Shown one piece after another: positions 8,019 to 15,832 of a stretch of 51,858 nt of DNA. The DNA comes from Methanomassiliicoccus sp. UBA6 (GTDB lineage Archaea; Thermoplasmatota; Thermoplasmata; Methanomassiliicoccales; Methanomassiliicoccaceae), in NCBI GenBank assembly GCA_002508545.1, contig DAVH01000047.1, positions 1-51,858 on the forward strand, read 5' to 3'. The stretch's first letter is position 1; every line of letters starts with the position of its first letter. A program made the position numbers and the translations under genes. The notes under the pieces are model-generated. The model saw only the letters and a list, made by a program, of their open reading frames with translations. It ran no database searches and was not told the DNA's origin.

Positions 8019-8465
8019 ATGCTGGAATGGGAGATCGACGAGTTCGAGAAAAGCGACTCCGTTCGCAAGGCCCGCAAGCTCTCGGAGGGGTCGATGGACA
8101 AGATCGACCGTCTGCTGACCGACTCCCTGGCCATCAAGATCCTGGCCATGACCATCGGCCGGGAGCTGACGGTGCAGGACATCAAGGACAACCTGGACGT
8201 CTCCATCGTCACCTGCTACACGGTGGTCAAGCAGCTGCGGGATGTCGGCCTGCTCATCGAGGTGGGCAAATCGCGCACCTCGACCCACGGCCTTTCAACG
8301 CTCTACACATCGACGCTGAAGACCAGCATGATCCGGCTTACCGGGGGCTACATCGAGATCTTCTACATTTTCGATGACGGCACCGTGCTGACCCGCATCG
8401 AGCAGGTGTTCGACCAGAGCAAGCTCGGGAGCTCGCGCAAGAGGCGGCCGGTCCTGAACCCATAG
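8019..8465 (+). CDS. Winged-helix transcriptional regulator (ArsR-like)
   Basis: A 148-residue protein with a winged helix-turn-helix in the middle (residues ~45-90): LAMTIGRELTVQDIKDNLDVSIVTCYTVVKQLRDVGLLIEV resembles ArsR/DUF7343-type domains. A short beta-rich tail follows. I chose the ATG at 8019 rather than the GTG at 7989 because the extra residues look non-coding. It is divergent from the MtaA-like gene and precedes ramA by about 80 bases, so it may control either. The gene ends in TAG, and in-frame reading past it stays open for a long way, which matters in an organism that decodes UAG as pyrrolysine. Ligand unknown. Confidence 0.7.
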   Translation: MLEWEIDEFEKSDSVRKARKLSEGSMDKIDRLLTDSLAIKILAMTIGRELTVQDIKDNLDVSIVTCYTVVKQLRDVGLLIEVGKSRTSTHGLSTLYTSTLKTSMIRLTGGYIEIFYIFDDGTVLTRIEQVFDQSKLGSSRKRRPVLNP

Positions 8466-8513
8466 CGGCGCCGGGCGAGAGCAGTTAAATTGATTTTAAT
8501 GCCAGCCCCAGAG

Positions 8514-8520
8514 ATATATA
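8514..8520 (+). promoter_or_regulatory. TATA box of ramA, leaderless transcript likely
   Basis: ATATATA lies 29-35 bases before the ATG at 8549 and no Shine-Dalgarno sequence is present. Transcription would begin almost at the start codon, so the mRNA is probably leaderless. Confidence 0.6.
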
Positions 8521-8548
8521 GCCCCTGGACGATTTTCCCCGCGATATT

Positions 8549-10189
8549 ATGGGTTTTGGAATCGCTCTGGATGTGGGCACCAGTGGCTATCGCTGCCATC
8601 TTGTGGACCTCTCTAAGAACGGCAAGATCATCTCGACCGCCATTACCATGCGCCACCCCCTTCCGGGGGCGAACATCATGGACCATCTCCACTTCTGGCT
8701 GGAGAACGGGGCTGAGGTCGGCCATAAGATCGTCATGGACACGGTCGGCCGCCTCATCGAGATGCACGGGGTCGACGCCAAGCAGATCGACCGCCTGGCA
8801 GTGTGCGGGAACCCCGCCCAGGTCTCCATGTTCGAGGGGATCGAGATCCGCGACCTGGCTTACGCTGGGCAGTCGCTGCTGAAGAGGCTCAACGTCAAGG
8901 TCCCGGACCGCCGGGCCAAGGTCATAACCGCCGGCGACATCGGGCTCTCCGTCCTCCGGTCGGAGGCCGAGGTGGTCATCCCGCCGTCCATCCGCCACGA
9001 GATCGGAGCGGACGCGCTGGCCATGATCATCAAGTCCAAGATGATGGAGGAGAAGGAGACCTGCATGGTCACCGATTACGGCACCAACGCGGAGATGGGC
9101 CTGTTCCACGACGGCGAGCTGTACACCGGCTCCGCCGCCGCCGGTCCGGCCATGGAGGGGCAGGCCATCCATCACGGGATGCTCGCGGCCCCGTTCGCCA
9201 TATCCGATTTCAGCTTCGCCGAGGACGGCATGTGGAACAACCACGTGCTCGATGACGCCCTGAAGCCGGTGGTGGGCATGAAGATCAACCCCTCCACCGG
9301 GGCTGTCAGCATGGTCAATGACATCCATGCCCGGGGCATCACCGGCACCGGGGTCGTCGCCGCGGTGGCCCTGGGCCTGGAATCGGGGCTCATCGAGCCG
9401 CCGTACATCCGCACCCCGACCAAGACCCTGCACTTCCAGAACGGCATCGACTTCGGCGAGGAGGACCTCGGCGAGGCCGGGAAGGCCATGGGCGCCATCC
9501 GGGCCGGCCACCGCACCCTTATCGAGGAGGTCGGGATCGATGACACCGATGTCAAGTCCATGTATCTCGCCGGAGCGTCGGGGACATATGTCGACCCGAT
9601 CAAGGCCCAGACCGTGGGGATGGTCCCCCGCGTCATCGAGAAGACCGTCCAGGTCGGAAACACCTCGCTGATGATGGCCTACGACCTGCTGGTCAAGGAC
9701 GAGGCCGTGGACGACATGCAGCGGGTGGCCGATTCCATCGCCTCGAAGCACATCATGTTCGCCACCAGCAAGATCTTCGAGCACATGTACGTGAACGAGA
9801 TCGCGTACTGGGTGGAGGGCATGCCCTTCGACCTGTACAACGAGTCGCTCAAGAGCAACGGCCTCAAGCCCCTGCCCCCCATCGTTCGGCCGAAGTCCAC
9901 CCGCCGCATCGTCAGCTCGGACATCCCGGTCATCGGCGACAAGGGACTGAAGATACTGGACAATGTCGGCGTGTACCTCATGGGCGGGTTCGAGGGATGC
10001 ATCGGATGCAAGAAGTGCGCCAAGGAGTGCCCGGAACGCGCTCTGGAGGTGCTCGAGGGCGGTCCTTACGGGTACACCATCAAGATCGCGACCGAGTTCT
10101 GCCTGGGAACCGCCTGCAAGAACTGCGAGTCCGTCTGCCCCCAGAAGGTCTACCGCTTCAGCGACCTGAAGGTGACCGAGAGGAGCTGA
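8549..10189 (+). CDS. ramA: Corrinoid protein reductive activase, RamA family (copy 1)
   Basis: A 546-residue ATP-dependent activase that reduces inactive Co(II) corrinoid proteins back to Co(I). The N-terminal ASKHA-type ATPase begins GIALDVGTSGYRCHLVDL. Further nucleotide-binding segments include VTDYGTNAEMGL and TGSAAAGPAMEG. The C-terminus carries two ferredoxin-like 4Fe-4S clusters: C-x2-C-x2-C-x3-C-P (GCIGCKKCAKECPERA) and C-x4-C-x2-C-x3-C-P (CLGTACKNCESVCPQ), the RamA hallmark. Length matches Methanosarcina RamA. A second RamA is encoded at 23660-25294 in the pyl operon. This copy sits with mtbA-like genes and may serve other corrinoid proteins, such as the one at 3867. Ends in TGA followed by a strong hairpin. 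Confidence 0.9.
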   Translation: MGFGIALDVGTSGYRCHLVDLSKNGKIISTAITMRHPLPGANIMDHLHFWLENGAEVGHKIVMDTVGRLIEMHGVDAKQIDRLAVCGNPAQVSMFEGIEIRDLAYAGQSLLKRLNVKVPDRRAKVITAGDIGLSVLRSEAEVVIPPSIRHEIGADALAMIIKSKMMEEKETCMVTDYGTNAEMGLFHDGELYTGSAAAGPAMEGQAIHHGMLAAPFAISDFSFAEDGMWNNHVLDDALKPVVGMKINPSTGAVSMVNDIHARGITGTGVVAAVALGLESGLIEPPYIRTPTKTLHFQNGIDFGEEDLGEAGKAMGAIRAGHRTLIEEVGIDDTDVKSMYLAGASGTYVDPIKAQTVGMVPRVIEKTVQVGNTSLMMAYDLLVKDEAVDDMQRVADSIASKHIMFATSKIFEHMYVNEIAYWVEGMPFDLYNESLKSNGLKPLPPIVRPKSTRRIVSSDIPVIGDKGLKILDNVGVYLMGGFEGCIGCKKCAKECPERALEVLEGGPYGYTIKIATEFCLGTACKNCESVCPQKVYRFSDLKVTERS

Positions 10190-10201
10190 GCGAGGCCCAA
10201 C

Positions 10202-10238
10202 GGCGCTCCCGGTCTCGGGAGCGCCTCTTCCCGTTTTT
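10202..10238 (+). terminator. Strong hairpin terminator after ramA
   Basis: A perfect 9-base stem, GGCGCTCCC/GGGAGCGCC (10202-10210, 10217-10225) with a GGTCTC loop, is followed by TTCCCGTTTTT. The remaining ~325 bases to the next start codon (10564) hold only an A/T-rich promoter-like segment near 10475-10495. Confidence 0.75.
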
Positions 10239-10563
10239 ATGCGCTTTATCGGCAACGAGTGAACCGCCCCGTTCTATTGGGCGGAGCTTCCATCATCGTC
10301 AACAAATACCTCCGACGAGGTCTTTCACGGCGCTATGGGAGAGCGAGCTCCGGCGTCTTGATCGTACTGATGCCGAAAGTCGGCCGGGGCCTAAGTCTAA
10401 TGAGGAGATGACCGAAGTCGCTCTTGCCCCTCTCATGCCCTCGCGTACGCGGGGGAAGCCCCTCGCTCGCAAAAGTTAATACATATTACTTCGTTATGTG
10501 CAACAAACTCCACAAACAACTCTCTCAAAGGATTGTTTTTGGAACATTGTTGCAGGGGAGCTC

Positions 10564-11037
10564 ATGGACGAGATAGACCTCAAGATCCTGACGATGCTTC
10601 GAGATAACTCCAGGGAGAGCCTGGGAAAGATATCCGAAGTGCTGGGCATATCGAAGGCCACGGTCTCCCGCCGCCTGTCGAGGATCGAGCAGGAGGGATA
10701 CATCACCGGCTACACCATCATCACCAACCCCAGCCGAATGGGGCTGATGAAGGGCCTGATCTCGCTGCAGATCGTAGGCACGGCGGTGAACGCGGTCATC
10801 GACCAGCTCCGCCGGTTCAAGGAGATCGAGTCGGTGATGAGGGTGTTCGGAGACCATGGACTGATATGCGTCGCCTACACCACTAGCGTGGATTCCCTCT
10901 ACGAGCTCATCCAGAACGATATCCTGAAGATACCCAACGTCCACAACGTCGAGGTGGACATCGTGATCGACCGCTTGCCGATCAACCCCAACGCCGAGCT
11001 GGACGTCTCCAGGGCCAATGGTCCGGGGAGCAAGTGA
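10564..11037 (+). CDS. Lrp/AsnC-family transcriptional regulator
   Basis: A 157-residue feast/famine regulator. The N-terminal helix-turn-helix spans MDEIDLKILTMLRDNSRESL through ISKATVSRRLSRIEQEGYITGYT, the classical Lrp/AsnC signature. A C-terminal RAM-like alpha/beta domain follows, probably binding an amino acid or small ligand. I take the ATG at 10564; an upstream in-frame GTG at 10498 adds 22 residues that do not fit the family. It is convergent with the SAM methyltransferase gene, with stop codons directly adjacent. Targets unknown. Confidence 0.85.
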   Translation: MDEIDLKILTMLRDNSRESLGKISEVLGISKATVSRRLSRIEQEGYITGYTIITNPSRMGLMKGLISLQIVGTAVNAVIDQLRRFKEIESVMRVFGDHGLICVAYTTSVDSLYELIQNDILKIPNVHNVEVDIVIDRLPINPNAELDVSRANGPGSK

Positions 11038-11871
11038 TCACTCGGTGATGACGCACACCCACCGGTCGTAGAACCGGTCGTTGGTGTTCTCGAACACCCT
11101 CACCTTGCGCTGCTCTCCCAGCGCCCACATCTTCACCAGCTCGGCCTCCTTCTCGCTCTCCACGGTCACCATCGTCTCCGCGGTGAGATCGATCAGCTCG
11201 TGGATGATGCCCTTCCAGATCATGGCGGTGAAGTCGTTTATCGTGCCGGCCATCAGGGCGAGGCCGAGATCGGTCGGCCGGATGTAATGCCCGGCCAAGG
11301 TGGCGTCTATCAGCATCGTCTCCTCCGGCAGGAGCCTCCCTTTCGACAGCCCTAGGGCCAGCAGGGTCGGGTCGTTGTCGTACGCAAGGGAATTGATCCC
11401 CGCTTCCCTCAGTACCGCGGCGCCCATGCCCGAGCCGCAGCCGCAGTCCAGGCAGGTCTCTCCGGCGCGGTCGCCCCACACGTCATCGATGAGCGACCTC
11501 ACCAGCGCTGCGCGCTCGGGCGAGTGGTCCTCCATGGCCGGCCGGTTGTGCTTGAGGAGGTCAAGGGAGTAGTACTCCCTGGTCGCCCTCATCCACTCCT
11601 CCTGGGTCGTCCTGAGGATCTCGCCGTCCAGCTGCTCGAACCTCTCCACCACCTCCATGCTCGGCCCGCGCAGGATGAAGTTCGTTCCCCTCCAGCCCTT
11701 GGAGGTGCGCAGGGCGAGGGACAGCGGCCACTCCGCCTCGTCGACCACCAAGCGGGCCTCCTCCGCGTCCTCGCCGAGGAGCATGGCGGTGAACGCTTCG
11801 TCCGGCAGGAGGTTGAAGGCAGGCTCATTGAACGTGATCTCTGGTACGCCCAGGATATCGCAGATCTTCAT
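11038..11871 (-). CDS. Class I SAM-dependent methyltransferase, divergent from ycaO-tfuA
   Basis: A 277-residue protein with a methyltransferase core in the second half: motif I is CLDCGCGSGMGAAVLREAG (~140-158), followed by SLAYDNDP, the acidic residue that would contact the SAM ribose. The first ~130 residues form a separate domain I do not recognise. The gene starts at 11871 and is transcribed away from the YcaO gene across ~105 bases with TATA-like sequences on both strands (ATTATTATTG and ATTTATAAC). Because ycaO-tfuA makes the MCR thioglycine and MCR also carries SAM-derived methyl groups, this may be an MCR-modifying methyltransferase; that is inference. I cannot tell whether it equals McmA. 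Confidence 0.65.
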   Translation of the reverse strand: MKICDILGVPEITFNEPAFNLLPDEAFTAMLLGEDAEEARLVVDEAEWPLSLALRTSKGWRGTNFILRGPSMEVVERFEQLDGEILRTTQEEWMRATREYYSLDLLKHNRPAMEDHSPERAALVRSLIDDVWGDRAGETCLDCGCGSGMGAAVLREAGINSLAYDNDPTLLALGLSKGRLLPEETMLIDATLAGHYIRPTDLGLALMAGTINDFTAMIWKGIIHELIDLTAETMVTVESEKEAELVKMWALGEQRKVRVFENTNDRFYDRWVCVITE

Positions 11872-11976
11872 CTCAGGTCGACCCCGCCTAGACAGGGCGC
11901 CCCCGTATATTATTATTGGTGCCAGGCCCGGGTCGGTTTCGAGAGATTTATAACCGGGGGAGGTCATCGAGGCGGC

Positions 11977-13179
11977 ATGATTCTGGGATCCCGACCAAAG
12001 CGTTCGACCTCGGACGGGGAGAGGGCGGTGGACCCGAAGGAGACCCTGGAAAGGATCGAGCCTTTGATGAAGAAGGCGGGGATCACCCGCCTTGCGGACA
12101 TCACCGACCTGGACCGCGTAGGCATCCCGGTGTTCTCGGCCATCCGGCCTTCCGCGGAGAGCGGGGCGATATCGGTGTACAACGGCAAGGGCCTGACCAA
12201 GGAGGAGGCCAAAGTGTCCGCCCTGATGGAGGGCTTCGAGCGGTACAGCGCCGAGGTCCGGGGGTACAACATCGTGCGCAAGGGCGTGGAGGAGTTCATG
12301 GAGTCGCACAATGCCGTCGATCCCATGGAGCTCATCCTCACCCCCGCGTCCGCCTTCCACCTGCTCAAGCAGCCCGTGGGGTGGGTCAAGGGCTACGACC
12401 TGAACGGCATGGAAGAGATCTGGGTGCCCGCCAGTGCGGTCTTCCACCCCTACATCTCCAAGCTCGATCTTGCCCTGTTCAGGACGTCCACGAACGGGCT
12501 GGCGTCGGGCAACAATCACGAGGAAGCGGTGCTCCACGGGCTGTGCGAGGTCATCGAGCGCGACGCGTGGTCCCTGGCGGAGGGCCGCCGCAAGCTCCAG
12601 GGAGATGTGGAGGTGCCCGAGAGCGGCATGGTCCGGGAGCTGGTGGAGAAGTTCACCTCGAAGGGCATCGAGGTCCACCTGAAGAACCTCACGTCGGACA
12701 TCGGCGTCCCGACCATCGCCGCGGCCGCCGACGACGTGGTCGTGCAGGACCCCGCCCTCCTGACCCTGGGCATCGGCACACACCTCAATCCCGAGGTGGC
12801 CGCGATCAAGGCGCTGCTCGAGGTGGCGCAGAGCCGGCTGACCCAGATCCATGGGGCCAGGGAAGATACGGTCCATGCGGAGCACTCCCGCAAGCTCGGC
12901 TATGAGCGGATGAAGCGCATCAACAAGATGTGGCTGACCGAGACCGGCCCGCGGGTCAAGCTCTCTGACATGCCCAGCCTCGATACCGACGACGTGTTCG
13001 ACGATCTGCAGGTGGTGCGCTCCCAGCTCAACTCCAGGGGCCTCAAGAGCACCGTCGTGGTCGACCTGACCAGGAAGGACCTCGGCATCCCGGTGGTCAG
13101 GGTGATCGTGCCTGGCCTGGAGGTCTTCGCCATCGACGAGGACCGCGTGGGGCCGAGAATGATGGGAGGAATGGTCTGA
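11977..13179 (+). CDS. ycaO: YcaO-related McrA-glycine thioamidation protein (methanogenesis marker 1)
   Basis: A 400-residue YcaO enzyme that, with TfuA, uses ATP and a sulfide source to convert a glycine of McrA into thioglycine. Typical YcaO ATP-binding segments are present: SALMEGFERYSAEV (Glu residues), the L-H-G-L-C-E-V-I-E-R-D-A region, and A-I-K-A-L-L-E-V-A-Q-S-R. The start is the ATG at 11977, only ~24 bases after a TATA-like ATTTATAAC, suggesting a leaderless transcript. The open frame reaches further upstream but overlaps the divergent promoter. It overlaps tfuA by four bases. The substrate site in McrA is encoded in this window (Gly in Y-G-Y-D-L-Q-D-Q-C). Confidence 0.88.
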   Translation: MILGSRPKRSTSDGERAVDPKETLERIEPLMKKAGITRLADITDLDRVGIPVFSAIRPSAESGAISVYNGKGLTKEEAKVSALMEGFERYSAEVRGYNIVRKGVEEFMESHNAVDPMELILTPASAFHLLKQPVGWVKGYDLNGMEEIWVPASAVFHPYISKLDLALFRTSTNGLASGNNHEEAVLHGLCEVIERDAWSLAEGRRKLQGDVEVPESGMVRELVEKFTSKGIEVHLKNLTSDIGVPTIAAAADDVVVQDPALLTLGIGTHLNPEVAAIKALLEVAQSRLTQIHGAREDTVHAEHSRKLGYERMKRINKMWLTETGPRVKLSDMPSLDTDDVFDDLQVVRSQLNSRGLKSTVVVDLTRKDLGIPVVRVIVPGLEVFAIDEDRVGPRMMGGMV

Positions 13180-13820
13180 AGCCGATCATCTACGTCGGCC
13201 CCAGCCTCGAGCACGAACGGGCGAGGGAGATCCTGGACGCCGATTACCGGCCCCCGGTCAAGAGGGGCGATCTGGCCGCTCTGCCCCCTGAGGCCGACAC
13301 CGTAGGGATCATCGACGGGGTCCTCCTGACCGATTCAGCGGTCGGGCATCGGGAGATATTGTCCTTGCTTGATCGCGGGGTCAAGGTCTACGGCGGAGGC
13401 AGCATGGGCGCCCTCAGGGCGGCCGAGCTCTCGGACCTGGGGATGATCGGGATCGGCCGAATATACGAGGAGTATGCCTCCGGCAGGGTGAACGGGGACG
13501 ACGAGGTCGTCCTCGCCTACGATCCCTTCTCCCTCCGGCCGCTCTCTGAGCCCCTGATCAATTTACGGCTTAACCTCGAGGCCGCGGCCGAACGCGGCGT
13601 TATCGACGGAGCAGCCGCCGAGCGCCTAATTTCCGCCCTAAAGCGGACATTTTACCCCAAGAGAACGTGGGATTCTCTTTATCAGTTCGCGAAGCAAGAG
13701 CTGAAAAAGAACGATTTCGAGGCCCTCTCGAATTTCTTGAAAAATGAGGGAATGGACTACAAGCAAAATGATGCGATTTTGCTGCTAAAGGCCGTTAAGG
13801 AAGGACGCGTTTTTTTTTGA
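13176..13820 (+). CDS. tfuA: TfuA-related McrA-glycine thioamidation protein, apparent CTG start
   Basis: A TfuA-like protein of about 214 residues, partner of YcaO in peptide thioamidation. The N-terminus K-P-I-I-Y-V-G-P-S-L matches the normal TfuA beginning and is encoded directly after the YcaO end. The only codon available there is CTG at 13176, overlapping the YcaO stop as CTGA. No ATG, GTG or TTG exists in frame before 13359, so standard callers would give a form truncated by ~60 residues. The conserved motif Y-G-G-G-S-M-G-A-L-R-A-A-E-L is present. The gene ends in an A/T-rich stretch with a T9 run, which may also terminate transcription. Confidence 0.82.
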   Translation: MKPIIYVGPSLEHERAREILDADYRPPVKRGDLAALPPEADTVGIIDGVLLTDSAVGHREILSLLDRGVKVYGGGSMGALRAAELSDLGMIGIGRIYEEYASGRVNGDDEVVLAYDPFSLRPLSEPLINLRLNLEAAAERGVIDGAAAERLISALKRTFYPKRTWDSLYQFAKQELKKNDFEALSNFLKNEGMDYKQNDAILLLKAVKEGRVFF

Positions 13821-13889
13821 AAATTTAACTCATGTTAAGGAATTTGCGGTCTGCCTGGCCGAACCTTAAAAATCACGATTGTTTACGAT

Positions 13890-13906
13890 GGTTGGATTAT
13901 CCATCC
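13890..13906. promoter_or_regulatory. Operator-like inverted repeat, site 2 (mcr promoter)
   Basis: GGTTGGA-TTA-TCCATCC, the same 7-3-7 inverted repeat as at 3779-3795 with one mismatch. It ends 9 bases before the TATA-like TTTATATG (13916-13923), exactly the spacing seen at site 1. Confidence 0.65.
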
Positions 13907-13915
13907 AGCACCATG

Positions 13916-13923
13916 TTTATATG
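13916..13923 (+). promoter_or_regulatory. mcrB: TATA box of the mcr operon
   Basis: TTTATATG predicts a transcription start near 13943-13947 and a leader of about 120 bases before mcrB. Confidence 0.55.
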
Positions 13924-13957
13924 CTCCTCTTCACTTACAGGCCATGACAGGGGATTC

Positions 13958-14035
13958 GATTTTCATCGCAAGAGGCTCGCTCGAACGATGAAAATCATTT
14001 AAAGTTCTTAGCCCGGCCGGGGGGACTCTGCCGGG
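13958..14035 (+). promoter_or_regulatory. Structured 5' leader of the mcr operon (two hairpins)
   Basis: Hairpin 1 is a perfect 11-base stem GATTTTCATCG/CGATGAAAATC (13958-13968 and 13986-13996) with a 17-base loop. Hairpin 2 is CCCGGC/GCCGGG (14012-14017 and 14030-14035). Both precede the mcrB Shine-Dalgarno GGAGGT (14055-14060). They may stabilise the mRNA or control translation. A second A/T stretch at 13997-14003 could be an alternative promoter, in which case hairpin 1 would lie in DNA only. Confidence 0.5.
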
Positions 14036-14066
14036 TGAGCGAAAAGACTTGATTGGAGGTAGAAAT

Positions 14067-15386
14067 TTGGCGAAATACAAGGACAAGATAGACTTGTATG
14101 ACGACAGGGGTAAGCTTATCGAGAAGGATGTGCCCCTTGAAGCGATCAGCCCTCTGAACAACCCCGCTGTGAAGCGGATCGCCTCCTTGGCCAAGAGGAC
14201 CATCGCCGTGGACATGGCTGGACTTGAGAAGAGCCTCAAGACCGGACGCGTCGGCGGCGGTTACATCAAGGGCAAGGAGATCGACGCAGCGGTCGTTGCG
14301 AACGCTGACAAGCTGGCGAAGAGGGTCAAGGACATCCTGAAGGTCGACAAGGACGATGACACTGAGGTCAGGGTCATCATGGACGGGAAGAGGATGATCA
14401 TCCAGGTCCCGACCACCCGTGTTGACGCTGGTGTTGAGTACACCACCGGCTTCACCTCGGCTGCAGCCGCGCTTACCCAGGCCGTCATCGATGAGTTCAA
14501 CGTGGACATGTTCCGCGCGAACATGGTAAAGGGTGCCGTATGGGGCAGATACCCCCAGACCCTGAACTTCCTGGGCTCCAACCTGAAGTCCATCCTGGAG
14601 GTTCCGCAGGTCAACGAGGGTGCTGGTTACGCCCTGAGGAACATCATGGCCAACCACCTGGTTGCTCTGTCCGGCAAGAACTCGATGAACGCTGCCGCGC
14701 TGGCATCGGTCTTCGAGCAGACCGCGATGTTCGAGCTCGGTGACGCCGTCGGGCCTTTCGAGAGGTACCACCTGCTCGGTCTGGCCTACCAGGGACTGAA
14801 CGCGAACAACATGACCATCGACCTGGTCAAGGAGAACGGCAAGACCGGTACCGTGGGTACCGTCGTGGAGTCCGTCGTCGGACGCGCTCTCGAGGACAAG
14901 GTCATCAAGGTCAAGGAGAAGCTGCCTTCTGGATACAAGGTGTACACCACCAACGACTTCCCGCTGTGGAACGCTTACGCGGCCGCCGGTATGCTCGCTG
15001 CCAACATGGTGAACATCGGTGCTGCCAGGGCTTCTCAGGCCGTGCCTGCGACCATCCTGTACTACAACGACCTGCTTGAGCACGAGACCGGCCTGCCTGG
15101 TGTCGACTTCGGTCGTGCGATGGGTGTGTCCGTCGGTATGTCCTTCTTCAGCCACTCCATCTACGGTGGTGGCGGACCTGGTCTGTTCCACGGCAACCAC
15201 GTCGTGACCAAGCACTCCAAGGGATTCGTTATCCCGTGCATCGCAGCCGCCTGTTCCCTTGATGCGGGTACCCAGTACTTCTCGCCCGAGAGCACGTCCT
15301 CCCTGGTGAGGGATGTCTTCGGTGACATTCCCGAGTTCAAGGCCCCGCTGAAGGCGATTGGCAAGGAGGCCAAGAAGCTGAAGTAA
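14067..15386 (+). CDS. mcrB: Methyl-coenzyme M reductase, beta subunit
   Basis: McrB, 439 residues, beta subunit of the enzyme that makes methane from methyl-CoM and coenzyme B. The family region G-G-G-G-P-G-L-F-H-G-N-H-V-V-T-K-H-S-K-G, close to the active site, is intact, as is the N-terminal K-x-K-I-D-L-Y-D-D-R-G beginning. The start is a TTG at 14067, six bases after a perfect GGAGGT; the upstream TTG at 14049 would put the Shine-Dalgarno inside the gene. It is the first gene of mcrBDGA. Codon use is strongly biased, as expected for a very abundant protein. mcrC is not in the operon but at 47203. Confidence 0.97.
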   Translation: MAKYKDKIDLYDDRGKLIEKDVPLEAISPLNNPAVKRIASLAKRTIAVDMAGLEKSLKTGRVGGGYIKGKEIDAAVVANADKLAKRVKDILKVDKDDDTEVRVIMDGKRMIIQVPTTRVDAGVEYTTGFTSAAAALTQAVIDEFNVDMFRANMVKGAVWGRYPQTLNFLGSNLKSILEVPQVNEGAGYALRNIMANHLVALSGKNSMNAAALASVFEQTAMFELGDAVGPFERYHLLGLAYQGLNANNMTIDLVKENGKTGTVGTVVESVVGRALEDKVIKVKEKLPSGYKVYTTNDFPLWNAYAAAGMLAANMVNIGAARASQAVPATILYYNDLLEHETGLPGVDFGRAMGVSVGMSFFSHSIYGGGGPGLFHGNHVVTKHSKGFVIPCIAAACSLDAGTQYFSPESTSSLVRDVFGDIPEFKAPLKAIGKEAKKLK

Positions 15387-15404
15387 AAGGTCTGGTGTGG
15401 CCTT

Positions 15405-15827
15405 ATGACAAGTACTGATACCCCCGAAGCTGTCCCGTTGCCGGAGATCCTGATATTCCCTAACAGGCTGCTCAAGGCCGAGACGACCGAGAAGCTCCTG
15501 AACAGGATCTATGATGTTCCCCACGTGAGGCAGGTCAATATCGCCGGCGAAGGATTGCCGGCGGTCCTGAGCTCTGGCCCCAACAAGGGACTTCCCAACG
15601 AGCACCCTGAGCGCAGGGTGATCACAGTGAAGGGAAAGCAGGTCGAACTTCGCCTGCTGGTCGGAAGGGTGTTCGTCGAGATCGACGACATCGACAACGT
15701 CCAGCAAGCACTGGAGGAGATCGACAAGATTTGCACCGAGCTCCTTCCGTTCGGGTTCAATCTGGAGGTGGGTAGGTACTCGAAGTTCAGGCCTACTGTG
15801 ACCGATTACAGGAAATGCAAGAGGTAA
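15405..15827 (+). CDS. mcrD: Methyl-coenzyme M reductase operon protein D
   Basis: McrD, 140 residues, a small protein not found in the purified active enzyme but conserved in mcr operons and thought to help MCR assembly or cofactor handling. The family segment L-P-E-I-L-I-F-P-x-R-L-L is visible (residues ~12-23), as is G-E-G-L-P-A-V-L-S-S-G-P-N-K-G. It lies 18 bases after mcrB and ends six bases before the mcrG start, so translation is probably coupled. Confidence 0.93.
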   Translation: MTSTDTPEAVPLPEILIFPNRLLKAETTEKLLNRIYDVPHVRQVNIAGEGLPAVLSSGPNKGLPNEHPERRVITVKGKQVELRLLVGRVFVEIDDIDNVQQALEEIDKICTELLPFGFNLEVGRYSKFRPTVTDYRKCKR

Positions 15828-15832
15828 TCACT

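Noticed and set aside
8363..10255. 630-codon minus-strand frame across ramA
   Set aside because: Shadow of ramA; low-complexity His/Val/Gly-rich translation.
13995..15707. 570-codon open frame on the minus strand across mcrB and mcrD
   Set aside because: Mirror of highly biased GC-rich mcr codons; residues are His/Val/Asp/Leu-rich without family features.
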